Shown: positions 1 to 10,800 of the stretch, one piece after another
How the letters are laid out: every line of letters starts with the position of its first letter
How positions within the stretch are numbered: the stretch's first letter is position 1
The notes under the pieces: generated by a model
What the model was told of the DNA's origin: nothing
The model's database searches: none
The model's input: the letters and a program-made list of their open reading frames with translations, nothing else
Assembly: GCF_036785885.1 (NCBI RefSeq)
Contig: NC_092329.1
Location: 8,928,001-8,992,000 of the forward strand
DNA: 64,000 nt
Direction: 5' to 3'
From: Coffea arabica
Lineage: Eukaryota; Streptophyta; Magnoliopsida; Gentianales; Rubiaceae
Position numbers and translations under genes: made by a program

Positions 1-1157
1 AAGTCATGATAAAAATAAAAGATAATCCAAGATAACATTCTGATTAATTTTTATTAGTGTTTAAACGCCAAATTATCTTAGTATTATTATACTATATATA
101 CCGTGTGTCTAAGAGATTAATCTGAACAACATTTAGGACTTGTATTGAAAGATCCTTTGAGTCCAAAAGTCTGAATGCAGGAATATTCAGAGTTCGTAGT
201 ACCACCTTGTAGCCCCACTGACACCCTGTTTTTGACGAGCCGATTTACATTTTGTTTCGGTCGTATTAGTCCAGCCCCATCAACAAATCATTGATGGGGA
301 AAGTATCAGAATCTGGGAAGAGATTCTTGGCTGTCAACATTGAAAAGTATCTTCTACATGAAAATTTGTGTTCTCATAGCAATCGACATGCTAGTATTTG
401 ATTAGTCTACACAAACTACAGATTGTGCGCACTCGTGAACATTGTGCAGAAAAGCATAAGAAAAGCGAACAGAAAAAAAAAGGTTCGGATTTAGTGTGTG
501 TATTTATGATTTGTTCACTACTATTTCTTCATTCCTTGACTTTCTCTAATGATCTTTTCTTCATGTCTTTATCCATCTTGCTGGTTATTTTGCCTGTTTT
601 TGTCTGTAGTTTTTCTGGCAATGATGTATTTCTGTAAATTTTTTAACTGTACTAAGCCAGATAAATTTCATAGCATTCTTGAAACAATAAAAATTGACAT
701 TATCCAAGATACGTAACTTCCTTTATGTCTTGAAAAGTTCGACTTTTACATGTGACACCTTAAAAAGTTTTGAGCTAGATCTTCACTCTTGAGTAAGAGT
801 CGGACTTTACGGTTGTTTCTCGGGCTAAATTCAGATTAGTCTCATTAAGGGTGAATATACCAAATGCTCAAAGCCAAAAAAAAAAGAGATATACAGATGT
901 CCCTTTGCGGCCTTGCCTGACCAAAGCATACTCATACTTCAGCCATCTTGACCTCTACTTCTACGTTACCATTTCTGGGATTTTGTTAAAAAAGAAAATC
1001 ATAATGTCTCAACCTTCTTATCATGCTTAAAGCAACTTAAAGTTTGTCATTTTTGTTTTGTGATGTTTTTTCTTTCTTTCCTTCTTTTTTTTTTAGTTCA
1101 AGAAAAAGGGAAGACAAGGATGGCCTATGTAATTTTTTCCCCCTTTTTTTGTTTTTT

Positions 1158-1159
<2 letters not shown>
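1..1159. other. intergenic, no gene recognised
   Basis: No open reading frame here has plausible protein composition, splice context or homology to anything I recognise. The short reading frames are low-complexity (Lys/Phe-rich). I see no RNA gene. Confidence 0.5.

Positions 1160-1199
<40 letters not shown>
1160..1199 (+). repeat. poly-G tract, 40 G
   Basis: An uninterrupted run of 40 guanines follows a T-rich stretch (about 1141-1159) and is followed by TTGGGG. Such a run can form G-quadruplexes and is hard to sequence, so its true length is uncertain. Reading frames through it (poly-Gly on +, poly-Pro on -) are artefacts. Confidence 0.9.
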
Positions 1200-1201
<2 letters not shown>

Positions 1202-1664
1202 GGGGTTTCTATGGGTTTCTTTTATTTTTAGAAGATAAATGCAACACAAGCCTCACGGATGAATGAAGATGATTCTGAATCTGATATGAATCTTCTACAC
1301 TAAATGGACTGGATTCAACTAACCAAATTGTTTGCTTGTCCCAGACTTTTGTCAGGGCAAAAGCATGTGACGTTAGGCCTAAAGTCCGTGACGTTGCCCT
1401 TTTCTTTAATTATGTTAAAGGCCCTTTACGCAGCAGGAAGGAAAGTAATTTCGAGACTCTACTTTCCTAGAGTTCAAATTTGGTATTTGATAAATTTTTA
1501 GTGGTGATTAAGAGTATGATGTACTCATTAGCATATCCAAGTATTAATATCAAAGAATATATGGAAAACAAGACAGAATTGACTGCTCTTTTATTTTATT
1601 TTTTTAAATATATTGTAGCTAACACCACCATCAAGCTGCTAAACTCTACTTTTAAACTATGGTC

Positions 1665-2015
1665 CCGTTTGACAAATGAATTTTTTGGATATTTGCTTAA
1701 AATTTTACTATAACTTATTGCAGAAGTTGTAGGAAAAATTTTTAAAATATTTAAATTTTTGAATATTTTAAAGTGTATAATTTTCTTTAAAAATTTTAAA
1801 GAAGTTTTTGATATTACTGTAGTTCTCGTCAAACAGGCCGTTTGACAAATGAATTTTTTGGGTATTTGCTTAAAATTTTACTATAACTTATTGCAGAAGT
1901 TGTAGGAAAAATTTTTTAAATATTTAAATTTTTGAATATTTTAAAGTGTATAATTTTCTTTAAAAATTTTAAAGAAGTTTTTGATATTACTACTGTAGTT
2001 CTCGTCAAACAGGCC
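1665..2015. repeat. tandemly doubled MITE-like unit (2 x about 174 bp)
   Basis: Two near-identical units abut: 1665-1837 and 1838-2013. Each begins CCGTTTGACAAATGAATTTT and ends CTCGTCAAACAGGCC, so the ends form short inverted repeats around GTTTGAC/GTCAAAC. A diverged relative lies in the opposite orientation at about 19373-19536, at the A/B junction of the segmental duplication. This looks like a small non-autonomous DNA element that was itself tandemly duplicated; the superfamily is unclear. Confidence 0.65.
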
Positions 2016-2851
2016 GTATCTTATAGAGTCTACTTGGACATGTTTAATCACACGTCTACACCAAGCATTCATTTCTGGTGTCCAAGTCCTAGCAGCTGAT
2101 CATCGTTGAATGCCATCCAATATCGTATGATAGCATTAATATATCAAGACTTTTCTGGTGGCAAATGCAAACCGACTAGAAGTAGTTTTCTTGGGCGCGG
2201 ACGTTCGAGGATTCGAAGGAAATGAGCAAAGTGCTACCCGCACGTTTTCTTCAACTTTCCGCCGATTATAGTTACTCATGGCTCTCCAGCTGCCAAGCAC
2301 TTCGAACTTTGTTTCCGACTTGCCTTGTTTGGATTACCTTTTTCCTTCAAAAAATTCTTATATTTTTTTCTGATCATATTTCTCGATTGCATTTTTAGCT
2401 CATATACATTATATTATTACACTACATTTTTTCTACGAGAACTCTAGAAAATAATAAGTCAAACAGGCTCTAAGATTTTCTTTCATCTTGGTTTCCACTT
2501 GTTGATTTTTATTTGGGTGTTTATTGGATTCGAGCCATATAATCATCATATAGTTTCTAATTCTAAGTACATCCATCCCTCTTTTCCGTTATTCCTAGGT
2601 CGATAAGCTGTCCATATCGGATGTGTCCGAAAAATTCTAAGGAGAAAAAATTTTCTTTCTTATTTGTCGAATGGACGAGTAGTGGCTCTACTTATTAATG
2701 GTTGTCTTTATTAGTGTAAATACAATGATGAATGACTGCTCATTACAATCTACATGATTGATAATTTAACTGCATTTCATACTATTTTTCCGCCAATCCA
2801 TTCTTGGACAAATACATTTGATAACTGAGTAGACAAGAAGAATAGGACTCA

Positions 2852-3652
2852 GGTCCGTTTGTTTCGGGTGAAAATGTTTTTCAGGAAAATATTTTCCTAA
2901 TTTCCCGTGTTTGGTTGCACAAAAGTTACTGAAAACATTTTCCTATGTAAAATATTTTCACTCATCTTATGGAAAACAACTTCCCTTCCAAACTTATTGA
3001 AGTTGTTTTTCGAAATGCATGCATCCCGCCTGTAGTATGTTCCAAACTTACTGAAAACATCTTGTAGTATGTTTTTTTTTTTTTTTTAGTGTAAACAGGA
3101 GAACTCGAACCCAAGATCTCTTCCTTACACTCCCTCCCCCGTACCACCCAACCCAACCCTCCCCCTAGTATATTCAAAATAAAAAAAAACCTCATCATGC
3201 TCATCCTATGCTAGTAATTAATTATGTATAATAGGGATATTCTTTTCTAGAGAAACTTTCAGCAGTGAGAGTGCAAGATATATGTCACAATAAGCATTGC
3301 ATGTGATTGATATTTGACACTAAATGGCCAGCAATTTGTTTATTGCTTAAGGAGATATTTTTTATTCATATATACATTTCTCCAAGATTTTTTAAAGTTA
3401 AACAATGAGATAAATTTTCTTATTTTGCATGGGAAGAAGTATGTAGTTATAATGTGTAGAAAGTAAAGATAGAGATAAAAGTGAAAATATTTCAAAAGTT
3501 AAACAAACACTAGAAAAATGAAGTAAGAAAATATTTTCAATAAGCTAACCAAACACCTGAAAATGATGAAAGGGAAATGATTTTCATGGAAAATTACTTC
3601 CACGGAAAATATTTTCCCAAGGAAAACATTTTACTTCCAACCAAACAGACCC
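2852..3652. mobile_element. MITE, 0.8 kb, long TIR, private to unit A
   Basis: The left end GGTCCGTTTGTTTCGGGTG and the complement of the right end (GGTCTGTTTGGTTGGAAGT) form imperfect terminal inverted repeats that continue for about 45 bp into AAAATATTTTCC. TCA flanks both ends (2849-2851 and 3653-3655). Unit B has the uninterrupted site at about 20405-20412, so this inserted in A after, or was lost from B since, the duplication. There is no coding capacity. A related element sits at 49751-50566. The segment around 3070-3175 may be a nested antisense SINE: it reads as a B-box-like GGTTCGAGTTCTCC followed by an A-tail on the minus strand. Confidence 0.8.
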
Positions 3653-4307
3653 TCAATGTTAATCCTTTTCCATTTCGAAATCATATGAAGTTTTACATTT
3701 GATAACTGAGATGGGTTCTGAAACCTTATAGCATTGGGTTCTCAAAATTTCCCTCCACGCTACCTCAAAAAACAAACCACAAAAATCCAAAGTAATAATT
3801 GTTGTTAGAATTAATTTTTTATATATTGACAATGTATATGCATTATTACCACTTGATGCATGATAATTAATATAATTTTAAAAATTTTTAAATTAAATTT
3901 TTTTATAGAAAAGATTATTTCATTCAATAAATCTACACTAATGATAGAAAATAAATTAAATCAAACATGACACAAATATATACAGGATTTGAAAAATCGA
4001 TACAAAGTAGAAATAATAATGATGGCTCAATATATCTTCTATCTAGATGAATTATTGTAACCTAACAGTTTTCTAATAGTTAGATATGATTGATAATTGG
4101 TTCAAATTCCAAGAAAAGTTTAGGGGGCATTTGGTAAAAGGGTATCAGAATGTAGTAATGGAATAAACTCCATAGTTGGTGTTTGGTTCACTGATATGGG
4201 AATTGAAATTTTGGAATGATTTCTAAAAATTTGGCATTCCTCCATTCCTTAGTAAAAGGGTGGGTTTGGTCCAAAACCCAAGTGTGATTCCAAAATCTTA
4301 TAATTGC

Positions 4308-5240
4308 ATAATATTTAGTATAATTAATATTTATATATATTATATATATTATAATATATACATATATATAATGTAATATTTTATAATTATAATATTTTAT
4401 TATAATATTAATATATTATATAAATATATATTATAATTATTTAGTTAAATATAATTATATTTATATAATATATATTATAAATTTATTAATATTACATAAT
4501 AATATATTTATAATATATATATATGTATATTTATAAATGTATATTATATGTGCATATAATTATAATATATACATGTATATAATATTAATAAATTATATAT
4601 TTATATTTATATTTATTATTTTAAATATAATAATATATAATAATAACTATATCTAATATTAATATGCATTATATTTATATAAAATATTAGTACAATTAAT
4701 ATTTATATATTATATAATTATGATTATATATTTATATTATAACATTTGTATAATTATAATTAATTATATATATAATATTAAATTTAATTAGTTACAAACT
4801 TATAATAATGATATTATTATATTATATAATTATATATTATAATTATTTAGTTAAATATAATTATACCAATATAATATATATTATAAATTTATTAATATTA
4901 TATAATAATATATTTATAATATATATATGTATATTTATAAATGTATATTATATGTGCATATAATTATAATTATAATTATAATTATTATTTTAAATATAAT
5001 AATATATAATAATAACTATATTTAATATGTAATATATATTATATTTATATAAAATATTAGTATAATTAATATTTGTATATATTATATAATTATAAATATG
5101 TATTTATATTATAACATTTGCATATTTATATTTAATTATATATATAATATTTAATTTAATTAGTTACAAACTTATAATAGTTATATGTATTATATAATGT
5201 ATATTAATTTATGTAATATAATTAATATTATCAATTATAC
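4308..5240. repeat. AT-rich repetitive core of the Harbinger-like element
   Basis: Nearly pure A/T with internal direct repeats: a segment around 4430-4565 recurs at about 4838-4975. Probably replication-slippage expansion inside the element. No coding potential. Confidence 0.8.
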
Positions 5241-5454
5241 TAATAATTATACATGTTTACTAATGGAAATTATTAATTAGTTAGACTAAATTTACTAATA
5301 CATTTATACTAATATATTTAATTAGTGAAAATTTCTTATATCCCATTTACAAAGAGCCAATAATTATCATTTACGTTGTGGTTTATAATATATTTATTAT
5401 ATTCCATTCCGAAAGAGTCGACGAACCAAACATCAGCTATAGTAATGATACACA

Positions 5455-6010
5455 TAGGGCTGTCAACGGTCCAAGTCTAGACCCGGACCCGGACCAGATC
5501 CGTCAAATTTAACTGGGTATGGATAGGGATTTAATTCCGTTACCCGGACCCGGATCCGGATCCATTTTGTCAAACAAAAAAATGGGTCGGATACGAAATA
5601 TAGTGTTTCGACCCGTATTGGACCCGGATCTGGATATAAATGGATTAATAATTTAAAATACATATATTTATTAATATAATTTGATTAGGACAATGTATTT
5701 GAGTGATCAATATAATTGGACCCGGATCCTAATCAATATAATTTGATTAGGGTGATGTATTTGAGTAAGGTTAATTTGATTTCTTTTCTTATTTGATTTT
5801 TTTTGTATTAGTTAGAAATTAGTTTATAAATATATGTTTTTTTCTCATTTTTGTTAGGAATTATAAATTTTGTTAGTTTTTTTTGGGTAGACCCGGATCC
5901 GGATCCGGGACCCGTCGGGTAAACGGGTCGGATTCGGATCCGATATAGTGTGCAGGGTCCGGGTCTGGAATAATGAATTTCGGCCCGGACCCGGCCCGTT
6001 GACAGGCCTA
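5455..6010. mobile_element. hAT-like MITE nested in the Harbinger-like element
   Basis: TIRs TAGGGCTGTCAACGG and TAGGCCTGTCAACGG (complement of the right end) are flanked by an exact 8-bp duplication GATACACA (5447-5454 and 6011-6018). An 8-bp TSD and TIRs starting TAGGG are typical of hAT elements. Both subterminal regions are rich in GACCCGGA/CCGGATCC motifs. Minus-strand reading frames of 66 and 100 aa across these repeats are low-complexity Pro/Gly/Asp and are not genes. Confidence 0.9.
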
Positions 6011-6473
6011 GATACACATTCCAGGTACTTGAACCAAACAAATGTATTGGAATGAATGACCTCATTCCAAACCCAGGATATCCAATTTCGATGTGTGAAC
6101 CAAACGCCACCTTAGATCTGACAATGATAAACAGAAAAATTGTAGATATAAGAAACTAAATATAAAAGATCTCAGATTTCTCCAAAAAGACAAAAATCTA
6201 AAAAAAAACTCTCACAAGGAAAAACTCTTAGTATGAAAACTTTGGAGAGATTTTATTGAAGTAAGGAAAAAAAAAAAACTAGAGAGATGGCTCCCTCTTA
6301 TAGAAGAAGACCAGATTTGTCTAGTTTTTCTCCCATGTGAGAGTTAAGAGAGATTTTGACTAAAAGAGTTCTAGAAAAAAGGTGGAAAAAATAATTCAAG
6401 AGAGAAGGAGAAAACAATTGGTAACCTAAAATAAAAATTTTTTTAGTTGTCATTCATTTAAGGGATAATTTCA

Positions 6474-7273
6474 AAAACCTGTTTTGAAGTTTTTGACAAT
6501 CTCACTCTCCTCCCCTGAGGTTTTCAAAATATTAGGGACCTCTTGGTAAAATATTGGACCCCACTTCTTACATCATCATGGGCAAAATGACTTCAATATC
6601 CACAAAACTTATCAGATATTTCATAATTATTTATAAATATTTACTTAAATTAGTTATAAATATGGTTAACTGAATTAATGATGATTGAAATTGCAATAAT
6701 ATCTAAAATGCCATGAGAAAAAAGTCACCAAATTTAGGCACCATTTTCTGGTTGATGTGTGGCATGCAAAACTACAAGAATAAGAAGTCACTTCAATTAG
6801 AGTAAGAGAAGTAGAGGTTTCTAAATCAAATGTGAAGATTCTCACCTTTATTGTAAAGGATTCAAGAGGTCTTTAAATCACATCTTCAAGTTAGTCTCTA
6901 AGAATTTTGTACTGAAAATTTTTTATTTTTTGGCAACTTATGTTGATATAGTTGTTGTTTGTGTATGGCAGATTATGCTTAACTGATTTTCTGTTTCAGA
7001 AACCTCCCCTAAAATTTCATTCTTGTTAAATTGTCTAGATACTGTTTATATGAAATTATCTCACTAATGCAAGGCTTGAGGGCATTTGTGGTATCAGGAT
7101 GTTTTCTCTCTCTCTCTCTCTCTCTCTCAAATTTTTTTTATTGTTTGTCTTTTTAAATTAGGTTGGATTTAATACTAACTACTTACTTTTAGGGATGTCT
7201 TTGATATTTTGAAAATCTCACGAGAGGGGAGTGTGACAGTGAGAAATCTCAAGGGAGGTTTCTAAAATTATCC
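6474..7273. mobile_element. Mutator-like TIR element, shared by both duplication units
   Basis: The left arm starts GATAATTTCAAAAACCT and the right arm ends AGGTTTCTAAAATTATC; the inverted similarity extends through GAGGTTTTCAAAATATTAGGGA. CATTTAAGG occurs at both flanks (6465-6473 and 7277-7285), compatible with a 9-bp target duplication plus a few bases. The same element is at about 21064-23919 in unit B, where a Helitron-like element interrupts it, so it predates the duplication. A CT microsatellite lies at about 7098-7127. No transposase is seen. Confidence 0.65.
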
Positions 7274-7759
7274 GTACATTTAAGGGTGATAGAATAATTG
7301 AAAATCATTGGATGCAAAAATTGAAATTGAAATTAAAAATATTTTAATTGTTATACATCCAACGATGAAAACATGTAAACTGTAACACTTATTCTTATCC
7401 TACGAAACAAAATCCAACGAGAAGTCAGAAAAGAAAATAAAGAACTAACAAGTTGAGATGATTCCCATGCACATTAATATCCATCCTCAAATTTGACCAT
7501 TTATTCCTAGGCACCTACAACCTACTTGGTCTTAAGCAATTGAATGGCCGAATAGTTGCTTTCCCATTAACCTCACGTCAACTATTTCGTCGTCATGACA
7601 CTTGCTTTAAACTACTCACTTATTAGTAAACCATTACTGTAACCTTCCATCAACCAAATATAAAACAAACAAAAAGAATCTCTGTTCGATTTATTTTTTC
7701 CCAAAAAAAAAAAGAAGTAAATTCTGTCTCAATCTGTAGTTCCCTTCTTTCCTTACACA

Positions 7760-7768
7760 CTATATATA
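7760..7768 (+). promoter_or_regulatory. TATA box of OPT-1
   Basis: CTATATATA lies 98 bp upstream of the OPT-1 start codon in a roughly 450-bp upstream stretch nearly identical to that of OPT-2. This predicts a short 5' leader of about 65-75 nt rich in A and pyrimidines. Confidence 0.6.
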
Positions 7769-7865
7769 CACATGTACTTAGACGATTGTTTCCCCGTGCC
7801 CAAATAAAAAAAAAAAAAAAAAAAACTGGTCTCTTTTATCATTTCTCCTAGTTCCAAAAAAAAAA

Positions 7866-10800
7866 ATGGGTGAAGTAGTGGGAAATATAGAAGAACCAAG
7901 AATACCCGAAGAAGATATTGATGACAATAACAAGAAGATTACAGGCGCAGCAGATGAAGATGAGCTTTCGCCAATAGAGGAGGTTCGTTTAACCGTACCC
8001 AACACAGACGACCCGAATCAGCCAGTATGGACTTTCCGTATGTGGGTCTTGGGTATCATCTCCTGCATGCTTCTCTCATTTCTGAACCAGTTCTTCTCTT
8101 ACCGGAGGGAGCCACTGATCATAACCCAGATCACAGTTGTGGTGGCAACTCTCCCCATCGGACGCTTCATGGCTGCTGCGCTGCCCACCACCCAGTTCCA
8201 GCTACCCGGGTTTGGATCCAGGAAATTTTCGCTTAACCCGGGTCCGTTCAACATGAAGGAGCACGTCCTTATATCCATCTTCGCTAATGCTGGCACTGCT
8301 TTTGGAAACGGGCCTGCCTATGCTGTTGGGATAGTTGATATCATCATTGCCTTTTATCGAAGAAAAATTTCTTTCTTTGCTGCTTGGCTTCTTATCATCA
8401 CAACCCAGGTCTGTGTGTGTGTGTGTGTTTTTTTTTAGAAATTTTTTTTTTGTCTGTTTACATTATTATTGCTTATGATTCATGTTTTCTTGAGAATCTT
8501 TTGGTTATTATTTTGGTTGTAACGTACATTTTACTGTTTGGAAATAAATTTTAACGAAAAAAAAAATTTTGTTACGAAACTTTTTATTGCATGTTGCTTG
8601 TGCGGTGCAAAATTTTTCGTCAGACTTTGCATGAAAGAATTGATTAGCCGCCGACCTTTTTTTAATCCCAACGAGTGTTTTAGTCAAACAAAAATGTAGA
8701 AAAAAAGGTTCCAATTTCCTAGTCTTGATCTTGAGCAAGCACTGATGTCGACCTCAACTTAAAGTTTTCATGCAAAATTTTCACAGTTCCAATTTCCTGC
8801 TCATTTTTTTTTTGTTATAATTTAATTAAATAACTTCCATGTTTGACAATTATGCAGACTTTTAGAAACGGGTTGTTGTATTTTTTATTTGCAAAACGAC
8901 AATGGTTGATGTTAACGTTGGGTGGGCAGGTTTTGGGCTACGGATGGGCTGGGCTTCTAAGGAAATACGTGGTTGAGCCGGCACACATGTGGTGGCCCAG
9001 CAATCTTGTCCAGATCTCCCTGTTTCGGTACGCTTCACATATCGTGAAAAAAAAATATTTTTTTTTTTTGGGTAGAAGATTTCTGCATGATTTTCGTGAT
9101 CCACACTAATAATTCCACCTTGAAAGTAGAGCTTTTAACGAATCCAATTGAACTGAATACTAAGTGTTCAAATTCTATTTGTATAATATATAAACAGGTT
9201 TTGAGCTCGATCGAGTATTAAACGAGTTACAAATGTTATTCGAATTCAATTCATTAATTTATATAAATATTTGGATTCGAATTTGAACTCGGCTTGTTAA
9301 ACTAAACGAGCCAAATCATTTAATTATATTCTTGATTTTGTAAAATAAATAGTACTAGTTTTATGTAAAATTACTTTTTTAAAGAAAAATACAAGGTATA
9401 TATATATTTATTTGATAGTGTTAAATGTATTTATACTTGTATTCACTTATTTTTATAATTAAATATGTGTACACGAATCTATTCGAATAGTTCACGAATA
9501 TATTCGTTTTTGATTCAATTATTAAACGAACCAAATAGTGCTCGAGCTCGATTTGTTTATTGCACGATCCAACTTTTTTAAAACTCAAAGGAATATAGAA
9601 GAAAAACTTGTTCGCGTTCATTAAAAGCTCTACTTGAAAGCAACTCTTCTGCATAAGTCGCCCCATTATGATTTAGACACTAAATTTCAAAATTTACAAC
9701 GCTGAAAGTCTCCTTTAACTATGGACCTAAGCACGCTGGACACAAACAACACATACTTTAGAAAATTGAGATTATAAAATATTTTATATTGTATTTGTAT
9801 TTTATAGGTAGATTTTCTCTGTTATCACAACTGATAAAAAAGGATTTGTGACCAATTGTTTATCTCATGGTTTTCCTACGTCCAAATCTCATATCTAATG
9901 TCATCATACCCAAAACAACCAGATTATATCGAAAGTATTTTTTACAAAAATTTATATTGTTGATAATATTTTTCTGTCATTTTTGCTACATGCTTAATTT
10001 GGTTGACCTTACCATTTTTGTTTTTCTTTCTTGACTTTGTTGATGAGAAGATCTTAGGCACGTACGCCTGTCGAAAACTAATGAATGACAAACCCTTATG
10101 AAGTGGCCCTAATCACGCCCCTTAATTAGTGCTTAAAACTTGGAAATGTCAAATCTCAGCCCCTATCTTTCAAATCCAGTTTCTGTCTTCATGGTCGTGA
10201 ACATAAGAAGGTCCAAAATATCAGCTTTATGTTTCCTGATTTTTTTCCAACTCTTTTGTTTTTCTGGTACCATTTTCATTTTCTTGAGATGATCGAGTAT
10301 AAAACGTCTCCAGTTCACACTCCAAGGCTGTTGGCTGTTATGATCAAGTGTCAGATAAAAAAAATTCTTCTTAAAACCTGTTCTACTCTTCTTAACTTAG
10401 TATCTAGAATCATAGAAGCAATCACAAATTTACTTTGACAGAGCGAATCTTAATCATCTAAACTTAGGTATATAACATAAGATATTTTCAAGTTTTATGT
10501 GGGGGGCAAAAGTTTAAGTTTATAAAGAATATTTTTAAAAAATTTTTAATTTTCTAAATGAGGAAAATCTAATTTTCTAAAATTTGGTGGGCGTTGGCCC
10601 TTTCCGTCCCCTAGTTCCACTTATGCCTGGGACTGGGAGTTACTGATGGCGCGTCAAGTTAGAAATGCAATGGAACAAAGAACTTTGGAAACTGTCAAAT
10701 TTTTGAGATTTTTTAAAATTTTGTTTTTGTGTATTTGCATCCTTTCCATTTCGTTGTCATGCAACGAATAACAGAATGCAGTAAAAATACTTCATATACA

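Larger units (their letters stand above)
4123..6111. mobile_element. PIF/Harbinger-like non-autonomous element, private to unit A
   Basis: Terminal inverted repeats GGGGGCATTTGG and GGTGGCGTTTGG (complement of the right end) are flanked by a TTA target duplication (4120-4122 and 6112-6114). Unit B has the empty site GAAAAGTTTAGATCTGG near 20701-20715. TSD length, its TTA sequence and the G-rich TIR fit Tourist/Harbinger MITEs. The interior is an AT-rich core (4308-5240) plus a nested hAT-like element (5455-6010). No transposase is visible. Confidence 0.85.

Noticed and set aside
1037..1266. Three overlapping reading frames through the poly-G tract
   Set aside because: They are products of homopolymer translation (poly-Gly or poly-Pro) with no protein-like flanks.
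5463..6110. Minus-strand reading frames of 66 and 100 aa rich in Pro, Gly, Asp and Arg
   Set aside because: They lie in the GACCCGGA-repeat subtermini of the nested hAT-like element; the composition follows the repeat.
8409..8438. Extension of OPT-1 exon 1 to the stop at 8438, and OPT-2 exon 1 to 28051
   Set aside because: The extension is GT-repeat or intron translation; CAG-GT at 8408/8409 and 27895/27896 is the conserved donor.
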